DNA of 64,000 nucleotides from Dastarcus helophoroides (GCA_028583605.1 CM053329.1:31334992-31398991); one strand, 5' to 3'; positions 1 through 15,400 are shown, counted from the stretch's first letter. Numbers and translations are program-made. The notes: generated from the sequence alone by a model not told the origin.

Positions 1-435
1 AAAGTAATAAAATTTTAATATAAATGATATTTCGCTGATATTTTATTATTTACCTTTGTGGAGCCAAAGCTCTCATTCGAAAGCAATTTAAAATGAACAT
101 TTCGATTTGAAATTAAAATACAGAGCTCCTAAAATATTCTTCAAGTTATGACGTTTCAACCATGTTTAATATATTCTGGGTCGTAACCCTTTGCCCAGTA
201 TAGTAGTACATTTCCCTTCTGTGGCGCTTTTAGTGCGGGCTGACGTTAAGACCAATAGATAAATTAAATTTATAGTCAGGTTATGGGGTTTTAATCTAAT
301 TACGAAATATATTTTTAAGATAATCGTCTATTAAAATTTCAGAATGTTTAATGATAAAAAAATAATACGTTGTAGTTGATATACGTAAGAACTATTTTAA
401 CCATTAAATAAATCCATTAATCTTTTTAATTTCAG
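1..435. other. Non-coding sequence before the first visible calexcitin exon
   Basis: AT-rich sequence with no convincing coding region. It ends in a pyrimidine-rich tract and a splice acceptor (AG at 434-435) in front of the first calexcitin exon, so it is probably intronic or 5' flanking, and an upstream exon of that gene may lie outside the window. Confidence 0.6.
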
Positions 436-450
436 GTTCCACTACCAAAT

Positions 451-3400
451 ATGCCAATTTCAGACTTTCGCAAAAAAAAGCTGCTTTATGTCTTCAACGT
501 CTTCTTTGGTAAGTTACCAGCACAAATTAATCAACCCTCTCGAATATGTATTTTAATTTTCATTTGAACACATGAACTTGAAATGACTTTAGCAGTTCGA
601 ATAAATTTGTTTTCATCTAAATCACATTTTTAATTTCCAGTTCTATTACTTGGAAAACAAGTTATTTAGGAATACGATTCTTTTTGTATCAAAAAGGACC
701 CTTTAAACAATAATATACGTTCTTTGATTCTCCCTCTCTCTAAGTGTTAGTTTAAGAAATATGTTCGACATAGTGACAAATAAAGGTGAAAATGTCCCCG
801 ACTGCAAAGGTTTATAACTGTAGGATTTTGTACCATTTTTAGATTGATATATATTACATCTTAGAAAGTTCATATCCTTGGAAATACAGAAAAATTTTAA
901 CTTTTATTTGAAACGATAACATTAATCCAAAACATAGTTTGTAGAGTATACTATAAAGTTTATTAGATCATGCAAGACGAAGAGCAATCTCAAGATACAA
1001 TAAAGTCACGATATGTATATCATTATTTGGGCATTAGTCGACAGAAACGTAAATCTAAACCCTTTTCACGTGATTAATAAATAACGAGATGTTGAGGGTG
1101 AATAGAAGCACGCAAAACATAAGAAACTTTGAGTTAAAATTTCTAGTTTCGAAAGGGATAGAGCGCATATTTTACTACTTCCCTGACAGAGCATATCCGC
1201 TTATGAAATAGTATGTCCTACTTAGCACTAATCCTTATCTGCTGAATTGTCTACAGTCTCTATTTATCTCGGGAAGCCACTGTTGCCCTTCAGCTTTGTG
1301 TACCTGTCATTCGAAGAGATAATCCCAGTGCAATGGTCTGACTGCAGGATGTAATCTACGTGAACTTATTATGTCAGAAAGTCTTAGCGTGCCAAAACGA
1401 ATATAATAATTTATAACGTTGAAATCTTCAAAAAAAATTGGAGTAATCCTCCCTCCTTTCAAATTAGATAGTGGAAGTTTCTCTATATTTAAAGTGGAAA
1501 AAATAAACCACATCTTGCAAGATTGCACATGGTGCATTGAAACCTGGATAACTAAAATTACAAATGACCAGTTATTTCTTATCAATTGAACCAATATTCA
1601 TTCAATTATCTAGTTTTCGCCCATATCCATGCTCATATAATCAGGTTCATCCAAATGATTCTTCCTAGAAGAGTTATATGATGAAATCACTGGAAAATGA
1701 ATTGTCAAAGTTTGTAGACTTTTTTAAAGGTTTTAAAAAATTATTGGCTCATGGTTATCTTATGATTAGTCAAAATGTATTAAGGCTAAAAACAATTCCA
1801 ACTCAAAATCTGAAAACCAAAGACATGGTGCTTTAATTTGCTTGTTTTTATTTTTCTATTTGACCATATTTCTTTGAGTTATAGCCTATTGAAAATAACC
1901 TCAATTTTTTTATTTTTTACATCCCTTCATTTAGTGAATAACTAGCTAATATTTCGCCTAGATCCCACTCACTATTGCCCAAATGGCCACTATTTTTCGT
2001 TAATGTGTTACATCAATTGATTTATTAAGTTCGACATTTTTTCTAAAATTTCTATTTTTATTTTTTGAAATTTTCGTTTATTTAAATATATTTGGGTGTT
2101 TTGCCAAGACTGTCACTACCTTTTGTTAACATGTTATGTGAATCAATTTTTTTTAATTTAGACAATTTTTCCAATCATACATATTTTTATTTTCAGGAAA
2201 TTTTCACTCATTTAAATATATTTCGTTTTTTTTTCAACTTTTCTAAAATTATTTGGAAAACACTTTATTGCAAATTTCTTCTTTTTTCAAACTTTTGACA
2301 TTTCCGAAATTTTCAGCCTTTTTTAAAATTCGATTTTCGATTTTTCTTAAACTTCAATATTTTTAACTTTTGACTGTAAAATGTCAACTTTGTGAGACTT
2401 GGGTTAAATATTTCACAAAATTTCGTTTTTATCTCAGCATTTCCACTTTCGACTTTTTTGTAAAATTTGAACTTGTACCAAAATTTCCAGATTTTTCAAA
2501 ATTTAAACTTTAAGATTTCGAAATTTTTCTGAAAATTTCGACCTTTTTGGTAATTTAGATTTTTTTTCAAAATTTTTACTTTTCGAAAATTGTCGCTTAT
2601 GTCAAGTCTTTTGAAAGTTTGTTATTTTTTAGTTTTGAGGTTATTTGAAAATTTATACTTTTTTTCGCAAAATTTAACTTCTGGTGAAAATTTCTACTAT
2701 TTTCAAAACTATCGAATTTTTCTCATATTTTCGACTTTTTCCAAAACCTTTATTTTCTTCAAAATTTCAACTTTTAAATTTCACCTTTCCAAAAATTTGT
2801 ACTTTTTTAAATATTTCGATTTTTTTTAATTCGGCTTATCAAGATTCAAATCTTTTTTCAAAAATATAGACTTTTTTTAAAAATATTAACATTTTTTCAG
2901 CATTCATAACTATTAAACTTTATTAACGATTAAAACAGCAACAGATATTAAAATTCCATAATGTTTCGATAAATATTTGCTAAGACCGGAAACATTCGAG
3001 GAATTTTAATATCTGTTGCTGTTTTAATCTTTAATAAACTTTAATAGTTATGAGTATTGTAATAAAATATAATTAAAAAATTTAATTGGGAATTTTCTGG
3101 AAAATTTGATAAGGGGAAGCGGCCGCGCTAATAAATCAAACGGCAGATAAGCGCTCCAGAAATTTCAGCAAACGATAAACCTTATCTGCTGGATTCTTCT
3201 AGAACCCGAGACGTGACTTATATAAGGCGGTCGACTTTCCCTTAAAGTTAATAAGTTAGTTAGAATTCAATGAACAAGTTAGTTAATTAAACAGAGTTAG
3301 TGAATTGCAATTTAGTGTTCCGAGTTCAGTTTGGAAATAAAGTGCTTACAATTCACCAGTGTTAATGATTCGAACCGATAACGCGCAACATTATTGAAGA

Positions 3401-6400
3401 ATTCCACAAAGTAAGGGTTGGAAATATCAATTTTTTCAGCATTTCAATCTTTCAAAATTTTTACTTTTTTTTTGAAAACTTATACTTTTATTAAGTTTTG
3501 ATCAACTTTTCCGAGAATTTCTACTTTTTAGACGATTATTTTTTAAATCCGACTTTCCAAAAGTTAGATTTTTTCAAAAATTCGTCCATTTTAAAATCGT
3601 TTGTTGAAAATTTCCTCATTTTTTAAATACTTTCACACTTTGAAAATTCTTGCTTTTCTAAAAATGCAGCATTTTTGTTGGACGGTTTTAAATATTCTGA
3701 AATTGAAATAAAAATCTTTCTTGGTTTCAGGGAACAAGATTTGTATTTTAATTTTTGAAGATAACCAAAGACCAGTCCATTTTTCTAAAATTAAATATTC
3801 TAGTTTTTTGAATCGACCTTTTTAAACTTCACTTCTTTAAAAATTAATAATTAAGAATTTCGTATTTTTTTAAATTATTTTTCAAACTTTTGATTTTTTT
3901 TTAAATTTCAAAAATTATTTTGGAAATACTTTATTGAAAATTACCACTTTTTTCGAACATTTAATATTTTGAAGAGTTGAGTTTTTTTTTTAAATTTGGC
4001 TTTCGATCTTTTTTCATAATTTCAATTTTTTTAACTTTTGACTGTGAAATGTCGAATTTTTCATACAGTTGAATTTTTCACAAAATTTCGTTTTGTCTCA
4101 AAATTTTCACTTTTTTATCAAATTCTCTTTGTAAAATCATGGAGTTTTTTTAAAATTTGAATTTTAACCGGCATTTTAAGATACCTTTTAACCTTTTTAA
4201 AATAATTTTGATTTTTTTTGTAAGTTTCGACTTTTCTAATTCGTAATTTGAAATTTTTCCAAAATATTGTCTTTTTGAAAATTTTAAATTTCTTGACACC
4301 GAAAAGTTTTGCTGATATCGAGTTTTTTAAAAGTTCATATAGTTTTTTAAATTTCGATTTTATTTTAAAATTTATAATTTTTTCGTAAAATTCAACTTTT
4401 TGTAAAAATCTTGGCGCTTTTTAACACTGTCGACTTATGTACGCTCACATTTTAGACTTTTTTTCAACATTTATACTTTTTTAAAAATTTCGAATATTTT
4501 AAAGCTCGAATTTTCCGAAAAAATGTATTTTTTTGAAAATTTCGATTTTTTTTTAATTTTGAATTTTTATGGTTTAGAACCTTTTCAAATATGTAGACTT
4601 TTTTTAATCTTTTTAAAAATTGCGACCATTTTTTGGCATGTCAATCTTTGAAAATGTTCACTTTTTGGAAATTTAGACGTTTTAAGTTTCGATATTTTCA
4701 GCTTTTTGAGGCATTTTTATTCGAAATTCCACCTTTTCAATTTTAGTTTTTTCTCAAAAACTTACCCTTTTTGAAACCTTGATATTTTTTTAAAATTTCG
4801 TAATTTTTTGAAAGCTTGCACTCTTTAAAAATTCCATCTTTTTCTGAAATGTTCGTCCACGTTTTGAAACTATAGATCTCCAATTTAAACTGTTGACTTT
4901 TTTCTCAAATTTCCTAATTCATGCAGTTCTTACATTTTGTGTCACAATCTTCGATTTGAGCTCGAACTTTCATTGTAGAAAAATTGTCACTTATTTTCAA
5001 AACATTTTACTTTCATCTCGTTTAAAAATCGAACTCAAACATTCTTTTTAAGTTTACATATTTCTAGCTTTTTAACGATTTTTCTTTGAAAATTTGACTT
5101 TAAAGTTTAGATTTTTCTCGAAAATTTAGCCTTTTTAAAATCTTGACACTTTTCAGAAATGTCATTATTTGTTAAAAGCTTCCGCCCTTTGAAAATTCTT
5201 ACTTTTTTAAAATGAAGCATTTTTGGTGGAATACTTCGAGAAGTTCAGTTTGTTGATTTTTAAAACTTAACTTTTGCCATATTATAAGTTTTATTAAAAA
5301 TTGTAATTTTTTGAAAATTTAGATTTTTCAAAATATTGACTATTTTTTTAAATTAGATTATTCTTCAAAATTTCGACTTCCTGCCAACTTTGGATTTTTT
5401 TAAATCTCACCTTTAAATGTGAACTTTTATTTGAGAATTTTAATTTTTTTCAAATCGTGACACTTTTTAAATGCTGATTTTTTGATATGTTTCAACTACT
5501 TAAATTATTTTGCAAAATATCAAATTTTCTATTTTATTAAATTCACAAATTTTTTCAAGAATGTTTTCTTTTTTAAAACTTCGATGGTTTTTTTTTCAAA
5601 ATTTTAAGTTTGTTGAGAATTTTGACTTTCTTAAAAACCATTCAAAACTTCGATTTTTCTAAATTTCAACTTTTCAAAACTTCGCCCCTAAAAAACTTTG
5701 AATTTTCTGATAGTTTTGTCTTTCCTTCAATATTTAGGTTTCAACAATTTTGATTTTATTTAAAACTCAATTTAATAAGAGTCATCATTTTTTTAGATTT
5801 TGATTATATTTGAAATTTTCGATTATTCTTTTTAGTTTTAACTTTTTTAGAAATGTCGAATTTTTTTGCAATATTTTAACGTCTTTTACTTCTTGAAAAA
5901 TCTGAGGTTCAATTTTGAAAGTCCAATTTATTATGAAAATTTTGATATTTTTTAAAATTTCGACTTTGAAAATTTGACTTCAGAATTTTCGACTTTTTTC
6001 ACAGTTGTAATTATTTTTGAAAATTTTAACTTTAAAATTTGGGATTATTTTTCAAAATTATGATTTTTTTTGAAAATTTTGCGACTATAATTTTGACTTT
6101 TATTGAAAACTGAGTCTATTTTTAAAAATTTTAATTTTAATTAAGTCTCGACCTTCTTTAACCTAGTTTCGATTTTTTTCTTAAAAATCTAAATTTGTTT
6201 GAAAATTTCGACAGTGTTTTCAAACTTTTTTATCCAAAAACTTTTAATCAGAAAATTTCGACTCTTTTAAAAAATGTTCGACTTATTTTCACAAAATTTA
6301 ACCTATTGAAAATTTTCACTTTTTTTTAAAATACCTATTTTGTTAGTATAAAAAGTTTCGTATTTTCTGATAATTTTGGCTTTTCTCGAGTAAATTGGAT

Positions 6401-9400
6401 ATTCGAAAATTTCGGCTTTTCCGAAAAATTGATTCAAACTTCTTCAATTTTTATAAAAATCAATATTATTCCACTACTACTTTTGAAATCTTAGACCATT
6501 ACTAAAAATATCGGCTTTTCTAAAATTTCACATTTTTTTTAAATATTGGTTTTTTGAAATACTGAAATATTTTCAATATTTGACAATTTTGACGTTTTTG
6601 ACTCGTTTCTTTTTTAAACCTTAACTTTTTCTTAGAAATTTTAACTTTGTATAACAATTTTAACATTTTTTAAAATTTCTATTGTTTTGGAAAATTTTGA
6701 TTTCAAAATTTTCCAGTATTTCAAAGATTTTTTAAAATTTTCGACTTTTTCGAACTGATCGACTTTTTTCAATAGCATAACATTTAATGAAAATTTTAAC
6801 TCTAAAATTTCGACTTCGTTTAAACATTTAAAATTTTTGGAAAAGTTAGCCTTATTTTAAAATTTTCAATTTACCGAAAATTAATTTTTTTTTTCAACAT
6901 TTCAACATTCCTCAAAATGTTGACATTCTCTAAAATTCTAAATAATTTTAAAAATTTTTAACACCCGAACTTTTGGAAACATATTTCAGTGTACTTTTCC
7001 CTAGACAAATACCTAAAATTTTGATTTTTATTTTTTTCAAAATTTCGCGACTGTAATTTCGACCATTATTGAAAATTTATTCTATTTTCAATAATTTCGA
7101 TTTTAGTTAAAATATCGGCATCCTTTAACTTAATTTTAATTTTTTTTAAATTTAAACTTTTTTGAAAATTTCGACAATGTTTTCAAGTTTTTTATCCAAA
7201 AATTTCTCATCAAAAAATTTCGACCATTTTAAAAATGTTCGACTTTTTGTTTCACAGAATTTTAGGTATTCAGTAAATTGACTTTTTTTAAATACCTATT
7301 TTGACTTTTTTAAAACGCTTTGACTTTTCTGATAATTTTGGCTCTCCTTCAGTAAAATTGCTTTTCGAAAATTTCGGTTTTTTTGGAAAGCTGATTAGAA
7401 CTATTTTTTAAATATCAACATTTTTTTTAAATTTTAACTACTTTTAAAATCTGAAACTAGTACCAAAAATATCAACTTTTTAGAAATGTGGATTTTTTTA
7501 AATTTTTCTTTTTTTTGAAATACTAAAAATTTGAAATTTCACAATTTTGACATTTTTAACTTTAACCATAAATTTTTCTTGGAAATTTTAACTTTGTATG
7601 AACATTTTAACATTTTTCAAAATTTCAATTGTTTTGGTTGAAAAATTTTTATATCCAAATTTTCGACTTTCAAAATTTTAACACTTTTTGAAATTTTCGA
7701 CTTTTCTTAAACTGGTCGAATTTCTTTAAAAATTTAACATTTACTGAAGATTTTAACTCTAAAATTTTGACTTCGTTTGAAAATTTATAATTTATGGAAA
7801 CATTTGCCTTATTTTCAAATTTTCAATTTTACTCTGAGCAAAATTTCGTTTTTTTTATATTTTAACATTCTTCAAAATATTGGATTTTTAAAATATCTAA
7901 ACCCTAACTTTTAGAGGAATATTCAAGTGTATTTTCCTTAGACAAATACGGAACCATTTAAGAGGAAGTTGCGCCTGCGAAAAAAGAAAGATAATTCGTC
8001 GGTAAACAGTACTTGACTAAAAAAATTCCGAAGACATTACCGGTTTCTCTCATAGGTTCACAAAACTCAAGATGCTTGTTTGTCATAATTAATCCTGGTC
8101 GGATAATATCTCAAGTGTTAACGATTTTATAACACTTACACACATTTTTTTTTTAAAATATCCCACACTGTTCACAATTTAAGATTCTTCTGTAACCGAT
8201 ATCAGTATACCATATATTTTGTATTTTCGAATACAAATTCGTTTCATTATCTTATAAGTAGATTTTACCCTCTTAGGGAATGAATTGCCACAAACGCCGA
8301 TATAACTGACTTTTATTTACAAAGTGAAATTTAAACACCAATTTTTATATTTCTAATTTCAAAAATGACGAAATTTCATGCCCTATTTAACATCCTTGGG
8401 GGATGAATGTTTAAAAATCCTTTCTTAATGGTCACACTGGTCAACAAAATTGAAGTTTTGTCATATCACATGAACTTCTTTTGTGTTTCTTGATAGTATT
8501 AGTTGTCATTTAAAATAAGTAGTTATGAAATTTTCATTACCCACGACATTTTTGTCAAATGTTTGATAAATGATGGATCTCCAGAAATATAACATAAAAA
8601 ATGTACATTAAAAACTTATAATCTTTGTTTTTCTGGATTATTTAGCTTTTAATTGGTCCCTTTTGATCAAGCAGTAATAATCAGTCAACACCCTTGAGTT
8701 TAATCTGCCCTGATAAAGTTTTCCCATCATTGGAATGTCCGGATGAAACACTTATCAGTTCGTATCACTTAGAGCCCTCTAATTCGTAGAAATAAAGTCA
8801 AGATATCTGTCCAAAAAATGAATCTTGATTCCCATATTGCAACACAAAGGTTTATACTCCAATAAAAGTTGTTTAATCAAATATCTATAGATGTCACTCT
8901 TATGGTAAACTAAAAAATTTCCATTTAAATTATTGAAGCATCTTCATGCTAATTTTTTCAAAATTTTTCTTTAAACAACGAGTCTTTTATTAACGAGGCA
9001 TTTATTAATTTTCTCAATTTGAGATTCTACTACTACTACTACTTCACTCTTTCTGGGGAATTTCTCTTTGAAATATAAAAATCCATTTTTATTGCGACCC
9101 ATCCCCTCTAAAAAAAATGTGTTAAGCCTAATTTGATATGGAGTGGTGGAAGAAATATACGAAAGAGGTTTACAAGTCTACATGCTTCACATTTTTCTAC
9201 TTACAAATTAAAGATCTACGTGCAGGAAAAAGCTTTTCCTAATTGTGATTTTTTAGATCCCTGGTGTCCTATTCACATAAAAAGTACCCAAATTTTAATG
9301 ATAAAAATACTTTAAATAAAGAATTAATATGATCAATGATATTATGTTTTATTTCAAATAAAATTTTTTAAGATGTAAATAATAATAAGTACTTAAATAA

Positions 9401-12400
9401 AAACGAACAATATTTGGAAAGACTACGTTTCCAAAAATAAATTTTACCTTGTCACAAGATGGTGATGGGAAAAAAATAAGTATGGTTTCATGATGGCGGT
9501 AGGTAATCCAAACACAATTACCAGAACAGAGTTCGTGTGAATAAATCAGTGTTAACCAGTGTCACCTGAAAATTTCATATTTGTAAACCCATCGGTTTAA
9601 CCTGTGCGTTGCCTTTCAGTCAGTGTTTAGAGTTTTATTGAGTATTGTAGATGTCGAATAAACTAAAATGTGTAACATAAATTGCACCCGAAATTTCGAC
9701 AGAATTTTCAAAAAATCAAAATTTCTAAAAAGAATCGAAATTTGGGTTTACAAACGGAGTTCTAGGAAAAATAAAAATTTTAAATTCAAACGAGAAATTT
9801 TGAGAAAAAAAATGATTTTAAACAAAATCCGAGTAACTTTCATCTAGCAAAGCTTACAGATTTAAGTTTTGTCATGTGATTTATCGCTCTCTCGAAATTC
9901 AAATTTGAATATCAAACTTTTCTAATATTATTCAGTTGGACTGTCATCTCGATTCATTTCCTCTTTTAAATATCAGTCAGGCATTTCTTGCCAAAGTCTC
10001 CGCTCGGCATTGCAGAAAGTAAAGTCCAATAACTCCACTGAATCGTTATTTTCCGAAAGTAGAACTAATTTGCGGCAACATGTATTTAGGGCTACGAATT
10101 TGTCCACCAATGAATGGAGTTTCGCATTCTCGACGTATAATTACTTTTCGGATTGCTGGAATGCACGGTCGAGTGCATTTAATAAAATTTCATTTTTCGT
10201 ACCCTATATACCGTAAAAACCCATGCTGCCGACCGTTAAATTTCATCTGAAGCCGCTTTGAGAAGAATGTCTGGCCAAAATTGAATCAGATTTAAAAATG
10301 CTGTTTCAAATTAAATCGGTCGTGTAGTATTAAAAGACTTATTGTTTAATGCTTGAAGCCCTTTTGTCTCTATACATAAATTTAACATTTATGAAGTTTC
10401 AAGAGATATTGCTAAAATGTTAAAATTCAAAATTGAAATATAAATCTTTCCTTTTATTGTTCAGGAAGCGAACTATTGTTTTATGCTTAATTATTTTCTA
10501 CCAACTACTTTGTATATACTTCTATCTTTTATGGCTGCAGAAAATAGAACATTGTAAAGTGAAATCGAATTAGGCAATTTCTTTACATTTTAGAAATCAA
10601 ACAATAGACAAAAGAAAAATTTATTATAACCAAAATTGGAACATGTTAAAGATCTATTAAAAGTAAACACTTTAGGTAATTCTTTGACACGGTCTACCCT
10701 CAAAATAAGTATTCCTTTTACTAACTCTGGTGGCCATGGAAGCTTTCGTAATTGAAAATTAGAGCATTTATTATAAAGTTTCCCGAAGTAAGTTTTCTTG
10801 GATTTGAGCCTTTTAACATATGGAGATTGGGAAGAGGTTTCTATTTTTTTTTTCTCAAGACATAACGATTAGGGTTTGCAATCACGTTAAAAATTGATGT
10901 TTGCAATAAATAAAAAATTCAAGGTACATACCAGGATAAATCAAATATGAACCGGAATTTGTTTTTAAAAATTTATTGGTACAAGTTATTGTTACGGGCT
11001 TATCGGTTCGAATTGATTATTATCACGTGAATTGAATAATATCCACTTTCTTACCAAACTAAACTCGGAACACTACAACTGAATAGTGAACTCACTTATT
11101 TACTTCTAACTACTAACTTACTGATTACACTGACTGACTCTAACTAAGTGACTGATTCGAGGGAAAGGCGTCCGCCTTATATAGCTTTCGTTTCCGGGTT
11201 CTAGAAGTTTTGGACCGATATGGCTTATCGTTGGCTGGAATTTCTGGAACGCTTATCTGCCGTTTGCTTCATTATCGCGACCGTTTTCCCTTATCAGATC
11301 TTTCTAGAAACTTTTCTTACGTACTAAATTCTACAGTTTACATTTCGTTACAGTATATATATGAAAGTTACTAACTATTTTTCTACATAAACTTTAGCCC
11401 ACAGCTCAACATTAATTAATCATTTTTTTTGCAGATGTCAATCAGAGTGGGACTATTGACAGAAAAGATTTTGAGCTAGCAATAGAGGTAAGTCTAATTA
11501 TACCTTTAAAAACATTTCTTAACAAACGGTTGCAGTATTCAAGGCAATCCTTTTTAAAAGGATTACACATAATTCTACCTGTCGTTTCATTATTATAAAA
11601 ATAATTTTTTACAGCTGCAAAAAATGCTACATTGGAATAATCGCGAAGATGCCAGTATTAGCTAAACCTATTAAAGCGTTTCATTTAAATTATTTCAATG
11701 TCTATTTTCAATAAAATAACATTTTGTATTGTCTTAATTTTCAGTAAAACAGAAACCCAAAAATCAATATTTATTTGTTACACAGTTAAAAGAAGACTTG
11801 AAATTAAGAAGTGGTTTTTGAATTTAATCACTTCAACCATGATATGATACTTGATCAGTCTTCTGAGGATTTCAAATTTGCAAAAAGTATATAGGGCACC
11901 CTATCACAAAAAATGTTACTTTGATATATCTTGCTTAAAATAAATAGTCTAATAAATTTAACATGTCTAAACAAGCTAGAAAAATGAAAAAAAGTTTCGA
12001 AACACCCTGTAGATTAATTAATAATATGTGGTTATAACAATACTTCTTACGTCAAACACGGTAGTGCCTTATTTTTCATTCTACGTGCATTTTAAATTAT
12101 GAAATATAATTCTGATTGATGAATATTGATCATAAAATATAATCAGCAAGGGATTTGAATCGTGCATAAAACGTGAGATGAATTTTCACAAATTTGCGTC
12201 ACATGTATCTGCCCTCCACGTCGAAGTTAACCCAATTCGGAAACTTTTTTCATCGACACATACGACCATCATATAACTTCCTGCACATGTAGTAATTCTC
12301 TGTGGGCTTACGAAATTTTTTCAAATTAAGTGTCAAAAATGTATGTGCATATAAAATTCAGAAAATATACTTGGTAGAGAGATCAAAACGCCAGATCAAC

Positions 12401-15400
12401 AGTCACGTTGTAAACTTCGAAACAATATCCCCAGCTGAACTAGCAATATTAGTGCTGTCCCTAAGATGCTGCCGAATTCTTACCCTATAAGCTCGTAAAT
12501 TTCGTAACCAACTACACATCCCAGATCAGCGAGGATATCTGCAGCTTTACGTTTTATTCTAGTTGAATTAGATTGCTAAAAAAAACCTGTACTTGTACAA
12601 AGTAACAATGTTCCATCTTCAAATAATACAGTAGTTTAGATGAATTTTGTTTCTACAATTACTTAGGAGCAGAGCCATCGATAGATCTAAAAATTTGGGG
12701 GCGTACAAGCAAAACATAAAAATGAAGAATCTAATTTATAATCAGTATTAAATAAGCTGATTTTAAACGTGAAGTTTTTGACTTTTTTACCACAATTTTA
12801 AACTCAAAATTTGGGATATAAATGCAAGACTAAGCGATCACATGTAAAATCTGCTATACATTTTCTCTCCCTTATAAGCTGAATTTTAAAAAATCCTTTT
12901 TTTTTTGACGAATGGCTTTGTCGTATAAGAAAACTATTTGCCAAATTTGAGGTTTGTAAATTTAATAGTTTTGACGATTTCATAATAATTGAATAGCATT
13001 TGCCTGTTAAACACATAAATATCTAGTTCATGAGTAGAGCCGATTGTATGCAAATTACACATGCATGGATGTTTTGCATAATTTTGAGATACTTGCTAAT
13101 AATTAGGTATATTTCTGCTTATTTTCATTGAATTCGAATAGAAAAATTCTGCCCTGTTCAATGAAATGCAGCTGTGAAATAAAAAAAACTTATAATATGA
13201 TGTTAATCAACTTTCTAAAGATGAAGATTGTAGTTCCCTAAAAAAATACTTTTCAAAATTTTGTTTTACTGATTTTCCAGTGGAAACTTTTAATTTATGT
13301 ATTTTTTAAAGTCGCAGACCGTAAAGAGGGCCTACTTTCTGATTAGTTGTTACATTTCATTTATTATTAACTTATATTTTATTTTCTTTTGGGTTAGGTA
13401 GAATAATAGTAATTGAAAATATTGCCAAGGACTAAATAAATGTAGACTGTCGACCCTACACAAACTTTACTATGGAAAATTAGAAAAAAGCGCTCGCTGA
13501 CATAAGGAAGAGCGTGAATTGTGCAAAGGTCAGATGGTTCAAAATTCTACGTAGTACACTTTGCAATAAGCTATTTGGTAAGCATCTATTAGGTTCGCGA
13601 CCTTGAAAATACCCCAAATTTTAAAGATGAGCAGACAATAACTCATCACCACAAGACCTGAAGATGGGCAGAGAATATGTTGCTACCCTAAATCGTAAAG
13701 ATGAGTAGACATTAACTTGTACACTCTGTCAAATTGCAAATTTATGATTTTCAATAACATAATACGATTTTGTTCAATTAGCGGCCAAATTTATCTAAAA
13801 ATATTACAAGACCTTTAAAAATGGAGAAATAATCATCTTGGGATAAATTTTCTCAAATCTGTCTATTTCAGTAGGTGGTAGACTGGAACTTTCAGTCGTC
13901 CGAGGTAGTACCACCCCACGTATCACTAGGAGGCGGTGAAATGATGCTTACATTATGTTTTCGTCTCTGATAAGTGAGTTGATTCCTGCTATTCTTCTTT
14001 CCTCATCCTGTCCTTTCCTCATCTACTTTGATTTTTTCTTCTAATTATTAAAAACAAAGATGATGGATTCTCTTTCGGATGTCCGGGTGGAGGATGTACG
14101 AGGAAATCCAAAATCGATAGAAAAGTTTAATGTACCACTGGCCAAGTTTCTTTCAAACAATTCATTCAAAATTCAGTTCTGTAACATTCTAAACTCAAAC
14201 CTAAACTCGGTTCATCAACAGCTTCCAAATGACAGACCCCATGTGCTGTCTCTGACAGAAACCCTAGTCTTCCCATCAATCAATACGGTCCATTTGACTG
14301 GCCCTAATTAGGACTATATCTTTGTTACCCGTTATATCTAAACGTTATCAACATCGAGATTCTCAAATATCTGGAGGAAAATAGAATCATCTCCGACAGG
14401 CAATACGGTTTTAGACAACAACATTCCACTGGCGATCTACTGGCATATGTTACTCATATATGTAACTCAGCTATGGAAAAACATGGTAAGGCTAAGATTG
14501 CAGCATTGGATATCTCAAAGGGTTTCGACAGAGTCTGGCACCGATCTTTTCTCGCCAAATTAACATCTCATAGTCTTCCTCCTGGACTTTGTCATTTCAT
14601 ATCCAATTTTCTCGCTGACAGATCTCTTCAAGTCGTCATCGATGGCATCTCATTTGAGACAATTGCGATTAACCCAGGAGTGCCTCAGGGGTCCGTTCTG
14701 TCTCCTACTCTATTTCTGTTACACATAAACGATCTCTTAGCTTCAACTTCCAATCCACAGCTACGCAGATGATAATAACCTTGTATCATCTTTTTTCTCC
14801 GACAAACCATTAGCTATCGCTGCTTCAGGTCGACTAAGGGAACAGCAGATACAGACGATTAATCGAGATCTCGAGATTATTCTGGAATGAAGTAAGAACA
14901 ATTTGGTCCACTTCAATGCTTCAAAAACTCAGGGCACGGTTTTCTCTAAGAAAACATCAAGGAATAATGCAACAAACATACTAATGGGCAGTAAAATCCT
15001 TCCGATTGGATCTACTCTATTTATCCTAAGAGTAAATGCGGGCACTAACTTCTCTTGGGACGATCATGTGCACGCCATTGCCAAATCCGCCTCTCAGAAG
15101 TTAAGCTTTCTTTTTAGAGCTAAAAAGTACTTCACATCTCATCAGCTATTAAGACTATAATACAAAGCTCAAGTTAGGCCAACACTAGAATACTGTTCTC
15201 ATGTTTGGAGTTCAACCCCAAAACATACTTTAGCTTTTTTGGATTCAGTTCAAAGAAAAGCGATTCGCCTAATTGATGACGAGAGTCTGACTGATTGTCT
15301 CGAAACACTAGAGCACAGGTCTATGGTTGGTAACTTGTCTCTTTTCTACAAGTACTTTCATGGAAGATGCTTGCAGGAACTAATAGGATTGATCCCCCCA

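Larger units (their letters stand above)
2040..7955. repeat. T-rich degenerate AAATTTCGA-type array (block 1)
   Basis: Nearly continuous succession of short units of the kind AATTTCGACTTTTT, CAAAATTT and GAAAATTTCG, heavily diverged, with the T-rich strand as the given strand. It lies in calexcitin intron 1. It is interrupted by a foldback element (2904-3053), a solo LTR (3058-3390) and a conserved module (3711-3783). The right end contains a long tandem duplication (see 6045-7955). Open frames here are phenylalanine/lysine-rich by-products of the repeat. Confidence 0.8.

Noticed and set aside
11029..11045. GGTTCGAAT-like tRNA T-arm in the LTR region
   Set aside because: Part of the LTR 3' end; no acceptor stem or anticodon arm around it.
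10990..11352. The two LTR copies as ends of one retrotransposon
   Set aside because: They are in opposite orientation and no gag/pol lies between them; solo LTRs fit better.
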